Positions 9,475 through 19,207 of a stretch of 64,000 nt of DNA are shown one piece after another (position 1 is the stretch's first letter; each line of letters begins with the position of its first letter). Source of the stretch: Leucothrix arctica (GTDB lineage Bacteria; Pseudomonadota; Gammaproteobacteria; Thiotrichales; Thiotrichaceae); contig NZ_QGKL01000011.1 in the NCBI RefSeq assembly GCF_003172895.1, forward strand, positions 61,434 through 125,433. Direction: 5' to 3'. The notes under the pieces were generated by a model that saw only the letters and a list, made by a program, of their open reading frames with translations, was not told where the DNA came from and did no database searches. Position numbers and translations under genes: made by a program.

Positions 9475-10097
9475 TGGCTATTGATTTACAGGAATTTAAC
9501 AGCCTTGTTGATGATCCGGCAAATGTATCACTACCGGTAAAGATACTGGCAATTTTGATCATTTGTGGGCTTGTGTTGTTCATGGGTTACAAAATGATCG
9601 TCATTGATAAAATGGGCGAACTAGATAATGTTGTCTCTAAAGAGTCTTCATTAAAGATAACCTACGAACGGAAACAGGCGCGAGCTAATCAACTTCCAGC
9701 GTTTCGTGCACAGCTAAAGGAAATGCAGCAGTCATTTGGTTCATTAATGAAGCAACTGCCGAGTGGAACAGAGATACCTGGTTTGATTCTAGATATTTCA
9801 GAAAAGGGCTTATCTAACGGTCTTGAAATAGAATTGTTTAAGCCTAAAGGTGAAAATCAAAAAGAGTTCTACGCTGAAAAACCAATTGAGTTGAAGGCTA
9901 AGGGTACTTATAACCAGTTAGCGGCTTTTGTTAGTGATATCTCTGGTTTACCTCGTATAGTAACTATTTCAAATATCCGCTTGGCTCCAGAAGATGACAA
10001 GAAAATAGAAAAAAAGAAACAACAGCCATTTCGCTTAACAATGCAGGCGGTTATTAAAACGTATCGCTACCTTGATGAAAACGAAGAGGGGAATTGA
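9474..10097 (+). CDS. pilO: Type IV pilus assembly protein PilO
   Basis: PilO forms the periplasmic alignment ring with PilN and contacts PilP. The 207-residue product has a short cytosolic N-terminus, a transmembrane helix (about residues 22-43, VKILAILIICGLVLFMGYKM), a coiled coil and a C-terminal domain with the typical LPSGTEIPGLILDISEKGL and FVSDISGLPRIVTISNI segments. It overlaps pilN by one base, and its stop lies 3 bases before the pilP ATG. Confidence 0.95.
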   Translation: MAIDLQEFNSLVDDPANVSLPVKILAILIICGLVLFMGYKMIVIDKMGELDNVVSKESSLKITYERKQARANQLPAFRAQLKEMQQSFGSLMKQLPSGTEIPGLILDISEKGLSNGLEIELFKPKGENQKEFYAEKPIELKAKGTYNQLAAFVSDISGLPRIVTISNIRLAPEDDKKIEKKKQQPFRLTMQAVIKTYRYLDENEEGN

Positions 10098-10099
10098 TA

Positions 10100-10627
10100 A
10101 TGATTCATTACAAAAAAAATCTACGGTTATTGATGACGCCGATTGCCCTTGGTGTGTTTCTAACGGGGTGTATTCAAGATACTTCTGATTTGGATTCTTA
10201 TTTTGAGCTGCATCGCGCTAAACCGATTAGGGCGATAGATCCTATCCCTGAGGTGAAGCCTTATCTACGTTATGTTTATCCGGTTAATGAAAAAGATCCT
10301 TTTGATGTGTCGATGCTAGCGCCGAGTGAAGTGCCAGTTGTCGAGTCAGGTGTACAAGTCGATGTGACACGCGTAAAAGAGTTTCTAGAAGGCTTCCCAT
10401 TAGACAGTTTAGAGATGGTGGGTACGGTCGATAAAGATAAGCAGCTTTGGGCTTTGATTAAGATTCCTGATGGTGGCGTACAAAGCGTTAAAGCAGGAAA
10501 TTATTTAGGTCAGAATTACGGAAAGATTTTATCCGTATCTGAAGCTGAGCTAGCATTATCTGAGACGGTATCAAACGGTCTTGGTGGTTACAAGAAGCAA
10601 GAAAACAGATTGCTGTTGGCGCAATAA
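10100..10627 (+). CDS. pilP: Type IV pilus assembly lipoprotein PilP
   Basis: PilP is an inner-membrane lipoprotein that bridges PilNO and the PilQ secretin. The ATG at 10100 is chosen over a TTG two codons upstream because GAGGGG lies 8 bases before it. The signal peptide ends in a lipobox LTGC near residue 24. The C-terminal beta domain has LDSLEMVGTVDKDKQLWALI and VKAGNYLGQNYGKI, the PilP signature. 175 residues is normal. Confidence 0.94.
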   Translation: MIHYKKNLRLLMTPIALGVFLTGCIQDTSDLDSYFELHRAKPIRAIDPIPEVKPYLRYVYPVNEKDPFDVSMLAPSEVPVVESGVQVDVTRVKEFLEGFPLDSLEMVGTVDKDKQLWALIKIPDGGVQSVKAGNYLGQNYGKILSVSEAELALSETVSNGLGGYKKQENRLLLAQ

Positions 10628-10696
10628 GAATAAAAATTTTAGCCCCGTAGAGGGTGTTGATGTGACTAAAGCGAATAAAAATAAATAGGTCCGAAA

Positions 10697-12874
10697 ATGA
10701 AAACAATAACGCGTCTAATGACTGCCATTGTATTACCTCTAGGGTTATTAGCCTCGACAGAGGCTCTTGCAACGGCACGACTACAAAAAGTTGATGCAGT
10801 GAGTCAAGGCAACGTAAATACTGTATTACGCTTCTTTTTTGACTCTGCTGTAACTAATCCAAAAAGTTTTGCGATGCCATCGTCTAACATGGTCGTTCTA
10901 GACTTCCATGATGCTGAGTCGGCAATGGGTGTTAGAAAGCAACTCATTAAGTCGCCTTATGTGAAAAGTGTCCGAACAGCTAGAGGTGGCGGAAAGCTAC
11001 GCGTTATGGTGGCTTTGACTCAGAAGGTTGCTTACAAGGCTCAGGTAAATGGCTCTCAGGTGTCAGTTACTTTTGGTCGTGAAGCGCCAGCTTCACGACC
11101 TGTTGCTAACATGAACCAACGAGGGCCGGCTGTTCAGCAGCGTGCGGTTTCTCATCAAGCACAAGCCAGTAACTATATTCAACGACCAGCGGCGGCTCAA
11201 GCTCAGCGTAGAGTGGCAGCACCAAAGCCAGCGGTGATGACTGTTAGAAATTTAGCCCCTATTGATTATAGGCGTGATGCTAAAGGTAACGGTACTGCTC
11301 ATATTACGTTGCCACATACATCAACGAAGGTAACAGCAGTAAAGAACGGCAACATGGTTGTGCTCACTATTGAAGACACTTCAAGTAAAGAGCCAAGAAA
11401 ACGTTTAAATGTTTTGGATTTTGCAACGCCATTATCTTTTATCGACATCGAACGTAAAGGGCCAGATCTTTTAGTTAAATTAATTGGTAACACTGCTTTT
11501 GAGCACGCAGTGAGGCGTGATGGTAATAAGTATAGCGTCAGCTTAAACCGCGTGAAGCGAGTGGTTAAGGCGGTAGATCCGTTGAAACCAAAAGTCAAAA
11601 AATACACTGGTAAAGCGTTATCATTGAACTTCCAGGATATTGAAGTTCGTTCCGTGTTGCAGTTGTTAGCAGACTTCACCGATAAAAATATCGTTGTGAG
11701 TGATAGTGTAAAAGGCAATATCACATTACGTTTGAAGTCTGTCCCTTGGGATCAGGCATTGGATATTGTGCTTGAGTCAAAAGCGCTAGCGATGCGTAGT
11801 AATGGAAATGTAATTTGGGTTGCTCCAGCAGTTGAGCTTCAAGCTAAAGAGCAGCAAGAGCTGAAAGCGCTTGAGCGTAAGAAAGCACTAGAGCCATTAG
11901 TAACAGAGTATATTGCTGTGAACTTTGCTAAAGCTGAAGAGTTAGTTCAATTGATCAGTTCCAATAGATCTAATACTAATAACGCTAACTCAACAGCATC
12001 AATGCTGTCTGATCGCGGTAGTGTCTCTGTTGATCAACGTACGAATACCATTTTAGTACAAGATACGATTTCACGAGTTGATGAAGTCAGAAATATGATT
12101 CAAAGCTTAGACGTTCCAGTTAAGCAGGTTTCTGTTGAAGCGCGGATAGTTATTGCAAGCGATAGCTTTGGTAAAGAGCTTGGTGCTCGCTTTGGTGTGA
12201 CTAAGATTGGAAGTAGCGGTGGTATCACCTCTGGATCACTAGACTCTACTAGTTCTATAGCGAGCGAGATCTCTTCAGATAGTGACGTAAGTATTCCTAG
12301 TCTTGCAGATCGATTGAATGTAAGCCTTCCAGTTACGGGTGCGGCGGGTACATTAGGCTTCTCACTATTAGCGAAAGATTATTTGTTAGATCTTGAACTG
12401 TCAGCATTACAAGCAGAAAGTGAAGGTGAGATTGTTTCCACACCTCGAGTTGTGACTGCGGATAAGCAAAAGGCGTCAATTGAGCAAGGTGTGGAAATTC
12501 CATACCTAGAAGCGAGTTCAAGTGGAGCGACGAGTGTATCCTTTAAAAAGGCTGTATTGAGTCTTGAAGTTACGCCACAAGTTACGCCTGATGAGCATGT
12601 CATTATGGATCTTAAAATCAACCAAGATAGCGTTGGCTCAATTTACTCAGATGTACCTAGTATCGATACGCGTGAAATCAATACACAGGTACTTGTCGAT
12701 AATGGGCAGACCGTTGTATTAGGTGGTGTTCATGAGGAAACGAGTAACAAAGATACGACTAAAGTACCTATTTTAGCGGACCTACCTTACCTAGGTAAGT
12801 TGTTCCAAAATAATAGTAAGAGTACTTACAAGCGTGAGCTTCTAATCTTTGTAACACCGAAAATTATGAACTAA
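10697..12874 (+). CDS. pilQ: Type IV pilus secretin PilQ
   Basis: PilQ forms the outer-membrane channel through which the pilus passes. The 725-residue preprotein has a signal peptide (MKTITRLMTAIVLPLGLLAS, cut near ALA), two AMIN domains that bind peptidoglycan (about 30-130 and 185-290), a Gln/Ala-rich linker between them, STN/N0 and N1 domains (about 310-460, LNFQDIEVRSVLQLLADFTDKNIVV) and the secretin barrel with VEIPYLEASSSGATSVSFKKA and the C-terminal VPILADLPYLGKLF. It follows pilP after 69 bases and ends at a good terminator. Confidence 0.97.
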   Translation: MKTITRLMTAIVLPLGLLASTEALATARLQKVDAVSQGNVNTVLRFFFDSAVTNPKSFAMPSSNMVVLDFHDAESAMGVRKQLIKSPYVKSVRTARGGGKLRVMVALTQKVAYKAQVNGSQVSVTFGREAPASRPVANMNQRGPAVQQRAVSHQAQASNYIQRPAAAQAQRRVAAPKPAVMTVRNLAPIDYRRDAKGNGTAHITLPHTSTKVTAVKNGNMVVLTIEDTSSKEPRKRLNVLDFATPLSFIDIERKGPDLLVKLIGNTAFEHAVRRDGNKYSVSLNRVKRVVKAVDPLKPKVKKYTGKALSLNFQDIEVRSVLQLLADFTDKNIVVSDSVKGNITLRLKSVPWDQALDIVLESKALAMRSNGNVIWVAPAVELQAKEQQELKALERKKALEPLVTEYIAVNFAKAEELVQLISSNRSNTNNANSTASMLSDRGSVSVDQRTNTILVQDTISRVDEVRNMIQSLDVPVKQVSVEARIVIASDSFGKELGARFGVTKIGSSGGITSGSLDSTSSIASEISSDSDVSIPSLADRLNVSLPVTGAAGTLGFSLLAKDYLLDLELSALQAESEGEIVSTPRVVTADKQKASIEQGVEIPYLEASSSGATSVSFKKAVLSLEVTPQVTPDEHVIMDLKINQDSVGSIYSDVPSIDTREINTQVLVDNGQTVVLGGVHEETSNKDTTKVPILADLPYLGKLFQNNSKSTYKRELLIFVTPKIMN

Positions 12875-12901
12875 TTATTACGTTAGTTTGTTGAATAAAA
12901 G

Positions 12902-12929
12902 AGGGGCTCATTTGAGTTCCTTTTTTTTT
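12902..12929 (+). terminator. Rho-independent terminator after pilQ
   Basis: An 8-bp stem (AGGGGCTC/GAGTTCCT, two G-U pairs) with an ATTT loop is followed by nine T. It would end the pilMNOPQ transcript; aroK starts 66 bases further on. Confidence 0.8.
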
Positions 12930-12994
12930 GCCTGAAAATTGCCATGCAATCCCGACCTGTAGCGTTTAGAATGCTTAAATCAAATTAGAATAGA

Positions 12995-13549
12995 GTGGCT
13001 CAGTCGCCGGTGAACAAGAATATATTTTTGGTAGGCCTTATGGGGGCTGGAAAATCAACGGTAGGTCGACAGTTAGCGAGAAGGCTAAAGGTTGAATTTT
13101 ATGACTCAGATAAAGTCATCGTTGATCGTACAGGTGTTCCAATAGCCACCATTTTTGAAATAGAGGGCGAAGAAGGTTTTCGTGAGCGTGAAACGCAAGT
13201 CATTGAAGAGCTTAGTGGCTACAATGGTTGCGTGATTGCGACGGGTGGTGGAAGTTTAACTCGCCCCGAAAATCAGGCCATCATTAAAGAGCACGGATGT
13301 GTCGTGTATTTAAGGGCCTCTGCCGAGCGTCTTTATGCGCGAATCAAACACGATCAAGCGCGACCATTAATGCAAACAGAGAACCCACTCAAAACATTGA
13401 GAGATCTGCTTGCGGAGCGTGAACCTACTTATCTAGAAGCTGCCGATATTGTGATCAGAACAGGCAATCAAAAGATCGGCGTTGTATTGCACCGCATCGA
13501 TCAAGCACTAAAAAAGGAAAGACGAAGTCATGCAAAAGCTAACCGTTGA
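12995..13549 (+). CDS. aroK: Shikimate kinase
   Basis: AroK phosphorylates shikimate with ATP in the pathway to chorismate and aromatic amino acids. The 184-residue protein has the Walker A GLMGAGKST, the shikimate-binding DSDKVIVDRTG and GEEGFRERE segments, ATGGGS and the lid RPLMQTENP. The start is a GTG at 12995, weak but consistent with the length of homologues; a second GTG lies 15 bases later. It overlaps aroB by 20 bases. Confidence 0.95.
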   Translation: MAQSPVNKNIFLVGLMGAGKSTVGRQLARRLKVEFYDSDKVIVDRTGVPIATIFEIEGEEGFRERETQVIEELSGYNGCVIATGGGSLTRPENQAIIKEHGCVVYLRASAERLYARIKHDQARPLMQTENPLKTLRDLLAEREPTYLEAADIVIRTGNQKIGVVLHRIDQALKKERRSHAKANR

Positions 13550-14603
13550 ATTAGGCGATAGAAGCTACCCAATCTATATTGGCGCAGGACTTCTAAAAAG
13601 AACGGACTTATTACCAGACTTCATTAAGGGTAAAAGTGTCATTACAGTGAGTAATGAAACGGTTGCACCGCTCTATGCTGAGACGCTCAATAAAAGCTTA
13701 GAAGGTTTTAAAGCTTCGAGTGTTGAACTGCCAGATGGTGAGGTTTACAAAACACTAACCGTTTTGGACCAAATATTTACTGGAATGCTGGAAAACCATT
13801 GTGATCGTCAAACGACGTTAGTCGCGTTAGGTGGTGGTGTCGTTGGTGATATGGGAGGCTTTGCGGCTGCAAGTTACCAGCGTGGTATTAACTTTATCCA
13901 GGTTCCAACCACACTGTTATCAATGGTGGACTCGTCTGTCGGCGGAAAAACAGGTGTTAATCATCCGCTTGGTAAAAACATGATTGGGGCATTTCATCAG
14001 CCACAATGTGTTGTAATTGATACAGAGACACTAGATACGTTAAGTGATCGGGAGCTAAGTGCAGGTATTGCCGAAGTACTTAAATATGGCTTCATAAATG
14101 ACCTCAAGTTTCTTGAGTGGTTAGAAGAAAATATGTCATTACTTCTCGCTCGTGACCCTGAAGCGTTAGCTTATGCGATTTATATATCGTGCAAACATAA
14201 AGCGGCGACAGTGGCTGCGGATGAGCGTGAAGCAGGGCAGCGCGCACTGCTTAACTTAGGCCATACCTTTGGCCACGCCATCGAAACTGGAATGGGCTAT
14301 GGTAATTGGTTGCACGGTGAAGGTGTTGCTGCAGGTACGGTAATGGCTGCTGAGTTGTCAATGAAGATGGGTTGGATTTCGGAAGCTGACTTAAGCTATG
14401 TGAAGCACCTATTTACATTGGCTAAATTACCGATAGAACCACCCAGTGAATTAACCGCTGATGACTATCGTCTTCATATGATGCGTGATAAGAAAACGAA
14501 AGATGGCGTGATGAACCTAATTCTTATGCATAAGTTAGGTGAGTGTATTCAAACGAGCGACTACGATGCTCAAGCATTTCAGGAAGTTTTGGAGAGAGTA
14601 TGA
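13530..14603 (+). CDS. aroB: 3-dehydroquinate synthase
   Basis: AroB converts DAHP to 3-dehydroquinate, the second step of the shikimate pathway, using NAD and a divalent metal. The 357-residue protein has the NAD-binding [20 protein letters not shown] in its N-domain, the substrate segment [13 protein letters not shown], and metal ligands in [12 protein letters not shown] and [10 protein letters not shown]. It starts inside aroK and its TGA overlaps the ATG of the dGTPase gene, so aroK-aroB-dgt are translationally coupled. Confidence 0.98.
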   Translation: MQKLTVELGDRSYPIYIGAGLLKRTDLLPDFIKGKSVITVSNETVAPLYAETLNKSLEGFKASSVELPDGEVYKTLTVLDQIFTGMLENHCDRQTTLVALGGGVVGDMGGFAAASYQRGINFIQVPTTLLSMVDSSVGGKTGVNHPLGKNMIGAFHQPQCVVIDTETLDTLSDRELSAGIAEVLKYGFINDLKFLEWLEENMSLLLARDPEALAYAIYISCKHKAATVAADEREAGQRALLNLGHTFGHAIETGMGYGNWLHGEGVAAGTVMAAELSMKMGWISEADLSYVKHLFTLAKLPIEPPSELTADDYRLHMMRDKKTKDGVMNLILMHKLGECIQTSDYDAQAFQEVLERV

Positions 14604-15748
14604 CCGCAAGCTATGCCGCCAGTATTGAGACCAGTAAAGGTCGTCGATTTGAAGAAGCTGCACCAACGTTTCGTTCAGAATACCAGCGGGATCGCGACCG
14701 TATCATCCACTCGACAGGCTTTCGCCGATTGGAATACAAAACACAAGTTTTCGTTAACCATGAAGGTGACTTGTATCGAACACGCTTAACGCACTCGATA
14801 GAAGTTTCCCAAATTGCTCGGTCTATCTCAAGGACGTTAGGTCTAAATGAAGACCTAACAGAAGCAATCGCATTGGCTCATGACCTTGGGCATACCCCAT
14901 TTGGCCATGCAGGACAGGATGCGTTAAATGCCTGTATGAAGCCTTTCGGAGGCTTTGAGCATAACTTGCAGTCGTTGCGTGTGGTTGATCATCTTGAAAA
15001 TAAATATGCTGACTTCGATGGATTAAACCTGACCTTTGAAACGCGTGAAGGTATCTTGAAGCATTGTGCTTTGAGTCATGCTAAAGCGTTAGGTGATGTT
15101 GGTCAGCGCTTCTTAGATAAAACGCAACCTAGCTTAGAAGGGCAGTTAACAAATATTGCCGACCTGGTGGCGTATAACAACCATGATATTGATGATGGTA
15201 TTCGTTCTGGCTTGATTACTGTTGAGCAACTGCGTGATACGGATCTGTTTTCGCAGCACTTTGATCAAGTTAAGTGGAAGTACCCCGATTTAGATGAAAA
15301 TCGAAGCGTTCATGAGACTATTCGGCGTATGATAGGTGAGCAAGTTGCCGACCTCATTAATACCAGTAAAGCTAAGATAGAAGAAGCCGGTATTCAAACG
15401 ATTAATGATGTTCGTGCGCACCCAGAAAAGCTAATTTGTTTTAGTGAAGAAATGTTTTCACAAAGCAGGCTTATGAAGAAGTTTTTACGTGAAAACTTAT
15501 ATTTTCACCATCAAGTCTACCGGATGACTCGCAAAGCTCATCAAATCATCGAGTCATTATTTGATGCTTTCATCAATGATGTCCGCTTGTTACCACCAGA
15601 ACACCAAATTTACGCTAAAGCCGCGCAGCTTAGTGGTGGTGAAGTAGATTACGCAAGAGTAGTCGCAGACTACATTGCAGGTATGACAGACCGGTTTGCA
15701 ATTAAGGAATATGAACGCTTATTTAATATGAGCAACTCCCTTCTGTAA
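14600..15748 (+). CDS. dgt: dGTPase-like HD-domain triphosphohydrolase
   Basis: Members hydrolyse dNTPs, classically dGTP, to deoxynucleosides and triphosphate. The ATG at 14600, which overlaps the aroB stop as ATGA, gives 382 residues, the length of the shorter type common outside enterics (E. coli Dgt is about 505). The HD metal site is visible as [15 protein letters not shown] and [20 protein letters not shown], with the later [14 protein letters not shown]. An upstream in-frame ATG at 14543 lies deep inside aroB and is less likely. The gene ends at a terminator-like hairpin. Confidence 0.93.
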   Translation: MTASYAASIETSKGRRFEEAAPTFRSEYQRDRDRIIHSTGFRRLEYKTQVFVNHEGDLYRTRLTHSIEVSQIARSISRTLGLNEDLTEAIALAHDLGHTPFGHAGQDALNACMKPFGGFEHNLQSLRVVDHLENKYADFDGLNLTFETREGILKHCALSHAKALGDVGQRFLDKTQPSLEGQLTNIADLVAYNNHDIDDGIRSGLITVEQLRDTDLFSQHFDQVKWKYPDLDENRSVHETIRRMIGEQVADLINTSKAKIEEAGIQTINDVRAHPEKLICFSEEMFSQSRLMKKFLRENLYFHHQVYRMTRKAHQIIESLFDAFINDVRLLPPEHQIYAKAAQLSGGEVDYARVVADYIAGMTDRFAIKEYERLFNMSNSLL

Positions 15749-15779
15749 GAAACTGCTTGTATTATTATGGTTAATTAAA

Positions 15780-15814
15780 TAGCAGATAAACGGTGTTTTA
15801 TCTTGCTAATTTTT
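15780..15814 (+). terminator. Terminator after the dGTPase gene
   Basis: An imperfect 11-bp stem (TAGCAGATAAA paired with TTTATC-T-TGCTA, one bulge) is followed by ATTTTT. It sits 32 bases after the dgt stop codon. Confidence 0.65.
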
Positions 15815-15899
15815 GCACAGTATGCAATATTATTCTCCAATAATAAAAATAATCGCAGTGTCAGTATCTAACTGAGCCTGCTGGGGGATTCGGTGTATC

Positions 15900-17332
15900 G
15901 TGAAATATTTAATCAGCTTTTTTGCTAGTCTACGGAAAAAATTCAACTTACTTATAAAAATTGTAGCGCACGTTGCAACGATCGGTTTTGCGAGTGCTGC
16001 ACTATTTTTATTGGGTTTTTACGTTATTCCTGTTTTTGCAGAAAAAATACCTCATGTCGTGTCTAGCTCTGATCAAATCAAGCGTTCATCTACGCATGCA
16101 TTAACAACTGACTTTCAAAAAGGTTCTTTAGAAAGAGACCAAGATGGTGATGGTTTACCTGATTATTGGGAGAGAGAAATAGGCTCAGAAGTACTTTTAA
16201 GTGATACGGATGGCGATGGTATTGCTGACGGTTTAGAAGTTAACTTCAAAAAAAAAATACTCTTGACCACGATAAAGACGGCCGACCAGACATTTTAGAT
16301 GAAGATGATGACGGCGATGGGATACCGACTATTTACGAAGGTAGTCAAGATGTTGATAAAGATGGCTTAGCGAATTACTTAGACTTGGACTCAGATGGCG
16401 ACGGTATTTTAGATCATAATGAGGTAGGGCTAACACTAGGTGATGCAGACCGAGACCGTGTAGACAACATGTTTGATGCGGACTTCACCAAAGGTCAAGA
16501 TGATAACGGCGACGGGATCGATGATAGCGTCGTTTTAAGTGATGCTAATAATAATGGCATTGTGGATTTTCTTGATAGCAAAGTAAGAGTGGCGCGTACT
16601 ACCTTAATGCATCCCGTAGTGAAGCCAGAAATAGAAAAGAAGCTAGCAAAACTAGCTACAAAGCCTGTTCAAGAAAATGCACCAAAGCCCGTATTCAAGG
16701 CTGTTATTAAGTCCCAAGAGAATCAGACGGCCTCCCCAAAAAAAATTCCTCAGACAGAGCCAAAACAAGTTGTTGTTACAGACGTTGCTTCTAAGCTATC
16801 CCCAGTAACAAAACAGAAGAGTAGTGGAGCAATCCAAATCACAGGCGATGCTGATGGCGATGGGTTATCTAACGCAGTTGAGCTTGCGTTAGGGATGAAT
16901 CCAACAAGTAATGATAGTGACAGTGATGGCGTACCTGACTTCATTGAAATAGGCAGTAATAACAAAAAACCACAAGACAGCGACCAAGATGGAACGCCTG
17001 ATGTATTGGATGACGATGATGATAACGACGGTATATTAACCAAGCTCGAAGATATCGATAGAAATGGTCAAGCAATCAATGACGATACAGACAAAGATGG
17101 CGTGCCGAATTACCTAGATGCGAATGACGATGGCGACTCTCGTTTGACGAAGCTTGAAGGAGCAGAGAAAGATTCCGATAGGGACGGTGTGCCAGATTAT
17201 TTAGACAATAGTGATGGTGTATCGACCGCTGAAAACGCCAAGGTCGTTGTACTGTATGACGAAAAAAACAAATCCAATCAATCAGTCAAAGAGAAAACAA
17301 CAGGCTTTAATATAGTGACAAAAGCAGAGTGA
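15900..17332 (+). CDS. Thrombospondin type-3 repeat, calcium-binding surface protein (frame broken at poly-A)
   Basis: A membrane-anchored or secreted protein rich in thrombospondin type-3 repeats, Asp/Gly loops that bind calcium. From a GTG at 15900 there is a hydrophobic segment (residues about 20-46) and then repeats such as [12 protein letters not shown]. The frame runs into a stop at 16298, but the repeats continue without gap in the +1 frame ([20 protein letters not shown], then [12 protein letters not shown]) to 17332. The switch lies at ten consecutive A (16248-16257). With 11 or 8 A one protein of about 477 residues results. The second part has no convincing start of its own (only a TTG inside a repeat at 16385). 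A Lys/Pro/Thr-rich spacer (about 16580-16820) splits two repeat blocks. Function is inferred as adhesion or cell-surface structure. Confidence 0.75.
16248..16257 (+). other. A10 homopolymer at the frame break
   Basis: Ten A in a row, in phase AAA AAA AAA A, exactly where the repeat-coding frame changes. Runs of this length are substrates for RNA polymerase or ribosome slippage and for slipped-strand mutation, and are also the usual site of sequencing error. Confidence 0.8.
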
Positions 17333-17417
17333 CGGTTGGCTAGGTATAGGCACAATAGCTAAAAGCGAATTAAGAGTTTAAAGAAATTAATATCTCCCTA
17401 AACTCTAAGTGATTGCT

Positions 17418-19094
17418 TTATTCGCTGGTAGCACTCTCAAGCATTTCACGGGCTAGGGCGCGAGTTGAGTCGGTAATCTCAATACCACCCATCATGCGAG
17501 AAATCTCTTCAACACGAGCATCGCCTTCCAAAGTCAGCATGCCAGTACTAGTACTCGTATTACCTTTAACTTTAGTCACTTTGTAGTGCTGGTGAGCCTG
17601 TGAAGCAACCTGCGGTAAGTGAGTCACACAAAGCACCTGTCGACTACTACCTAGCTTGCGAAGTTGTTGTCCAACAACCTCCGCCGTACCACCACCAATA
17701 CCAGTATCGACTTCATCAAAGATCAATGCAGGCAGTGTCACTTTCTGTGCCGCAATCATTTGGATAGCCAAAGAAATACGTGACAGCTCACCACCCGATG
17801 CTACTTTAACTAATGACTTCAACGGCTGACCAGGGTTAGCGCTTACTTGAAACTCAATATCATCCAAGCCATGAGCCGTAAATTTACTGTTCACGTCGAA
17901 GGCACATTGAATTTCAAAAACACCGCCATCCATGCCAAGCTGTTGCATCGCTTTCGAAACACCTTTGCTGAGTTGCTTAGCTGCTTTCGTCCGTGAAGTA
18001 TGTAGTTTCTCAGCTTGCTTCAAATAAGCTTGCTGACTTAACTCAAGCTTCTCTTTCAAAGCATCTAAATCATAGTCATCACCACTCAAACTGGCTAAAC
18101 GAGCGGATAAATCCTGAAACTTACCCAGTAGCTCTGCCGGCATCACATTATGCTTGCGAGCCATTTGGTGAAGGGATGCTATACGTCCTTCCACATACTC
18201 TAAGCGCTGTGGGTCAAGCTCCAAGCTATCTTGGTAATGACGTAAAATGCTACTCGCTTCTTCAACTTGAATCTGAGCCTCAGTCAATAAAGCGAGAGGT
18301 TCTTCAAGGCTTGAATCCAAACTCTTTAGCTCATTAAGGTCAGTAATTAAATGACTAATAATCGAGTAAACTGAATTCTGCTCAGCGTCATATAGCTTTT
18401 CAAGACCATCAGATGCCGTACTTAATAACTGGCCCGCATTAGATAAGCGGCCGTGTTCTTCATCAAGTTGCTCATATTCTTTTTCGACTAACTCTAACGC
18501 TTCCAGCTCTTGTGTCTGAAAACTCAATAAATCTATTTGCGCTTGATGATCACTGTTTTGGTTTTGCAACTGATCAAGCTTGTCGTTCAGTACTTTCCAC
18601 GCTTTATAATCTTCGTTGAGCGTTTTCAGTAGCTTGGTGTGATTACCGTAGTCATCAACCATCTGACGTTGCGCTTCTTTCTTCATCAATGACTGATGCT
18701 CATGCTGACCATGGATATCAACAACCTGTTCACCCAGTTGACGCAGCATTGTCAGGTTGGCTGGAGTGCCGTTAATCCACGCGCGAGACTTACCACTACT
18801 AGTAATAACACGTCGTAAAATACAATCATCATCCTGATCGAGATCTTGTTCTTGCAGCCATTTAAGTGCGGTTGGTGTGTCAGAAATATCGATGGCTAAC
18901 GTGATTTCAGTCTTTGCAGCACCGTGTCGTACCACGCCACTATCAGCACGGTCACCAAGGACTAAACCAATCGCATCAACTAAGATCGATTTACCCGCAC
19001 CCGTTTCTCCGGTCAATGCGGTCATGCCTTGGTCAAACTCAAGGTCTAGCGTTTCAATAATGGCAAAATCACGAAGAAAGATATGGCTTAACAT
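17418..19094 (-). CDS. recN: DNA repair protein RecN
   Basis: RecN is an SMC-like ATPase that acts early in double-strand break repair. The ATG at 19094 gives the canonical N-terminus MLSHIFLRDFAIIETLDLEF and a 558-residue protein of normal length; a start 19 codons upstream is unlikely. The Walker A GETGAGKS is near residue 30, coiled-coil arms fill the middle (about 150-360), and the C-terminal half has LVKVASGGELSRISLA (signature) and LPALIFDEVDTGIGG (Walker B). It is downstream of nadK on the same strand, a common pair. Confidence 0.97.
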   Translation of the reverse strand: MLSHIFLRDFAIIETLDLEFDQGMTALTGETGAGKSILVDAIGLVLGDRADSGVVRHGAAKTEITLAIDISDTPTALKWLQEQDLDQDDDCILRRVITSSGKSRAWINGTPANLTMLRQLGEQVVDIHGQHEHQSLMKKEAQRQMVDDYGNHTKLLKTLNEDYKAWKVLNDKLDQLQNQNSDHQAQIDLLSFQTQELEALELVEKEYEQLDEEHGRLSNAGQLLSTASDGLEKLYDAEQNSVYSIISHLITDLNELKSLDSSLEEPLALLTEAQIQVEEASSILRHYQDSLELDPQRLEYVEGRIASLHQMARKHNVMPAELLGKFQDLSARLASLSGDDYDLDALKEKLELSQQAYLKQAEKLHTSRTKAAKQLSKGVSKAMQQLGMDGGVFEIQCAFDVNSKFTAHGLDDIEFQVSANPGQPLKSLVKVASGGELSRISLAIQMIAAQKVTLPALIFDEVDTGIGGGTAEVVGQQLRKLGSSRQVLCVTHLPQVASQAHQHYKVTKVKGNTSTSTGMLTLEGDARVEEISRMMGGIEITDSTRALAREMLESATSE

Positions 19095-19207
19095 AGAGGA
19101 CTGCTTGGAGTAAATGAGGGGACATTGTGCCAGCGAAAAATAGCTTTGCATAGCATCGCTAGATCATAGGTGACACCGTTTGAAAACTAAGTGCAGACGC
19201 ATAGTGT

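Noticed and set aside
11299..11724. Minus-strand open frame inside pilQ and similar antisense frames in other genes
   Set aside because: Shadow frames of well-conserved genes without ribosome sites or recognisable products.
14543..14599. Longer N-terminus for the dGTPase gene
   Set aside because: It lies inside aroB, has no family similarity, and the ATG at 14600 forms the expected ATGA overlap.
16385..17332. Separate gene for the second half of the calcium-repeat protein
   Set aside because: The repeat pattern runs without a break from the first half in the shifted frame, and only a TTG inside a repeat is available as start.
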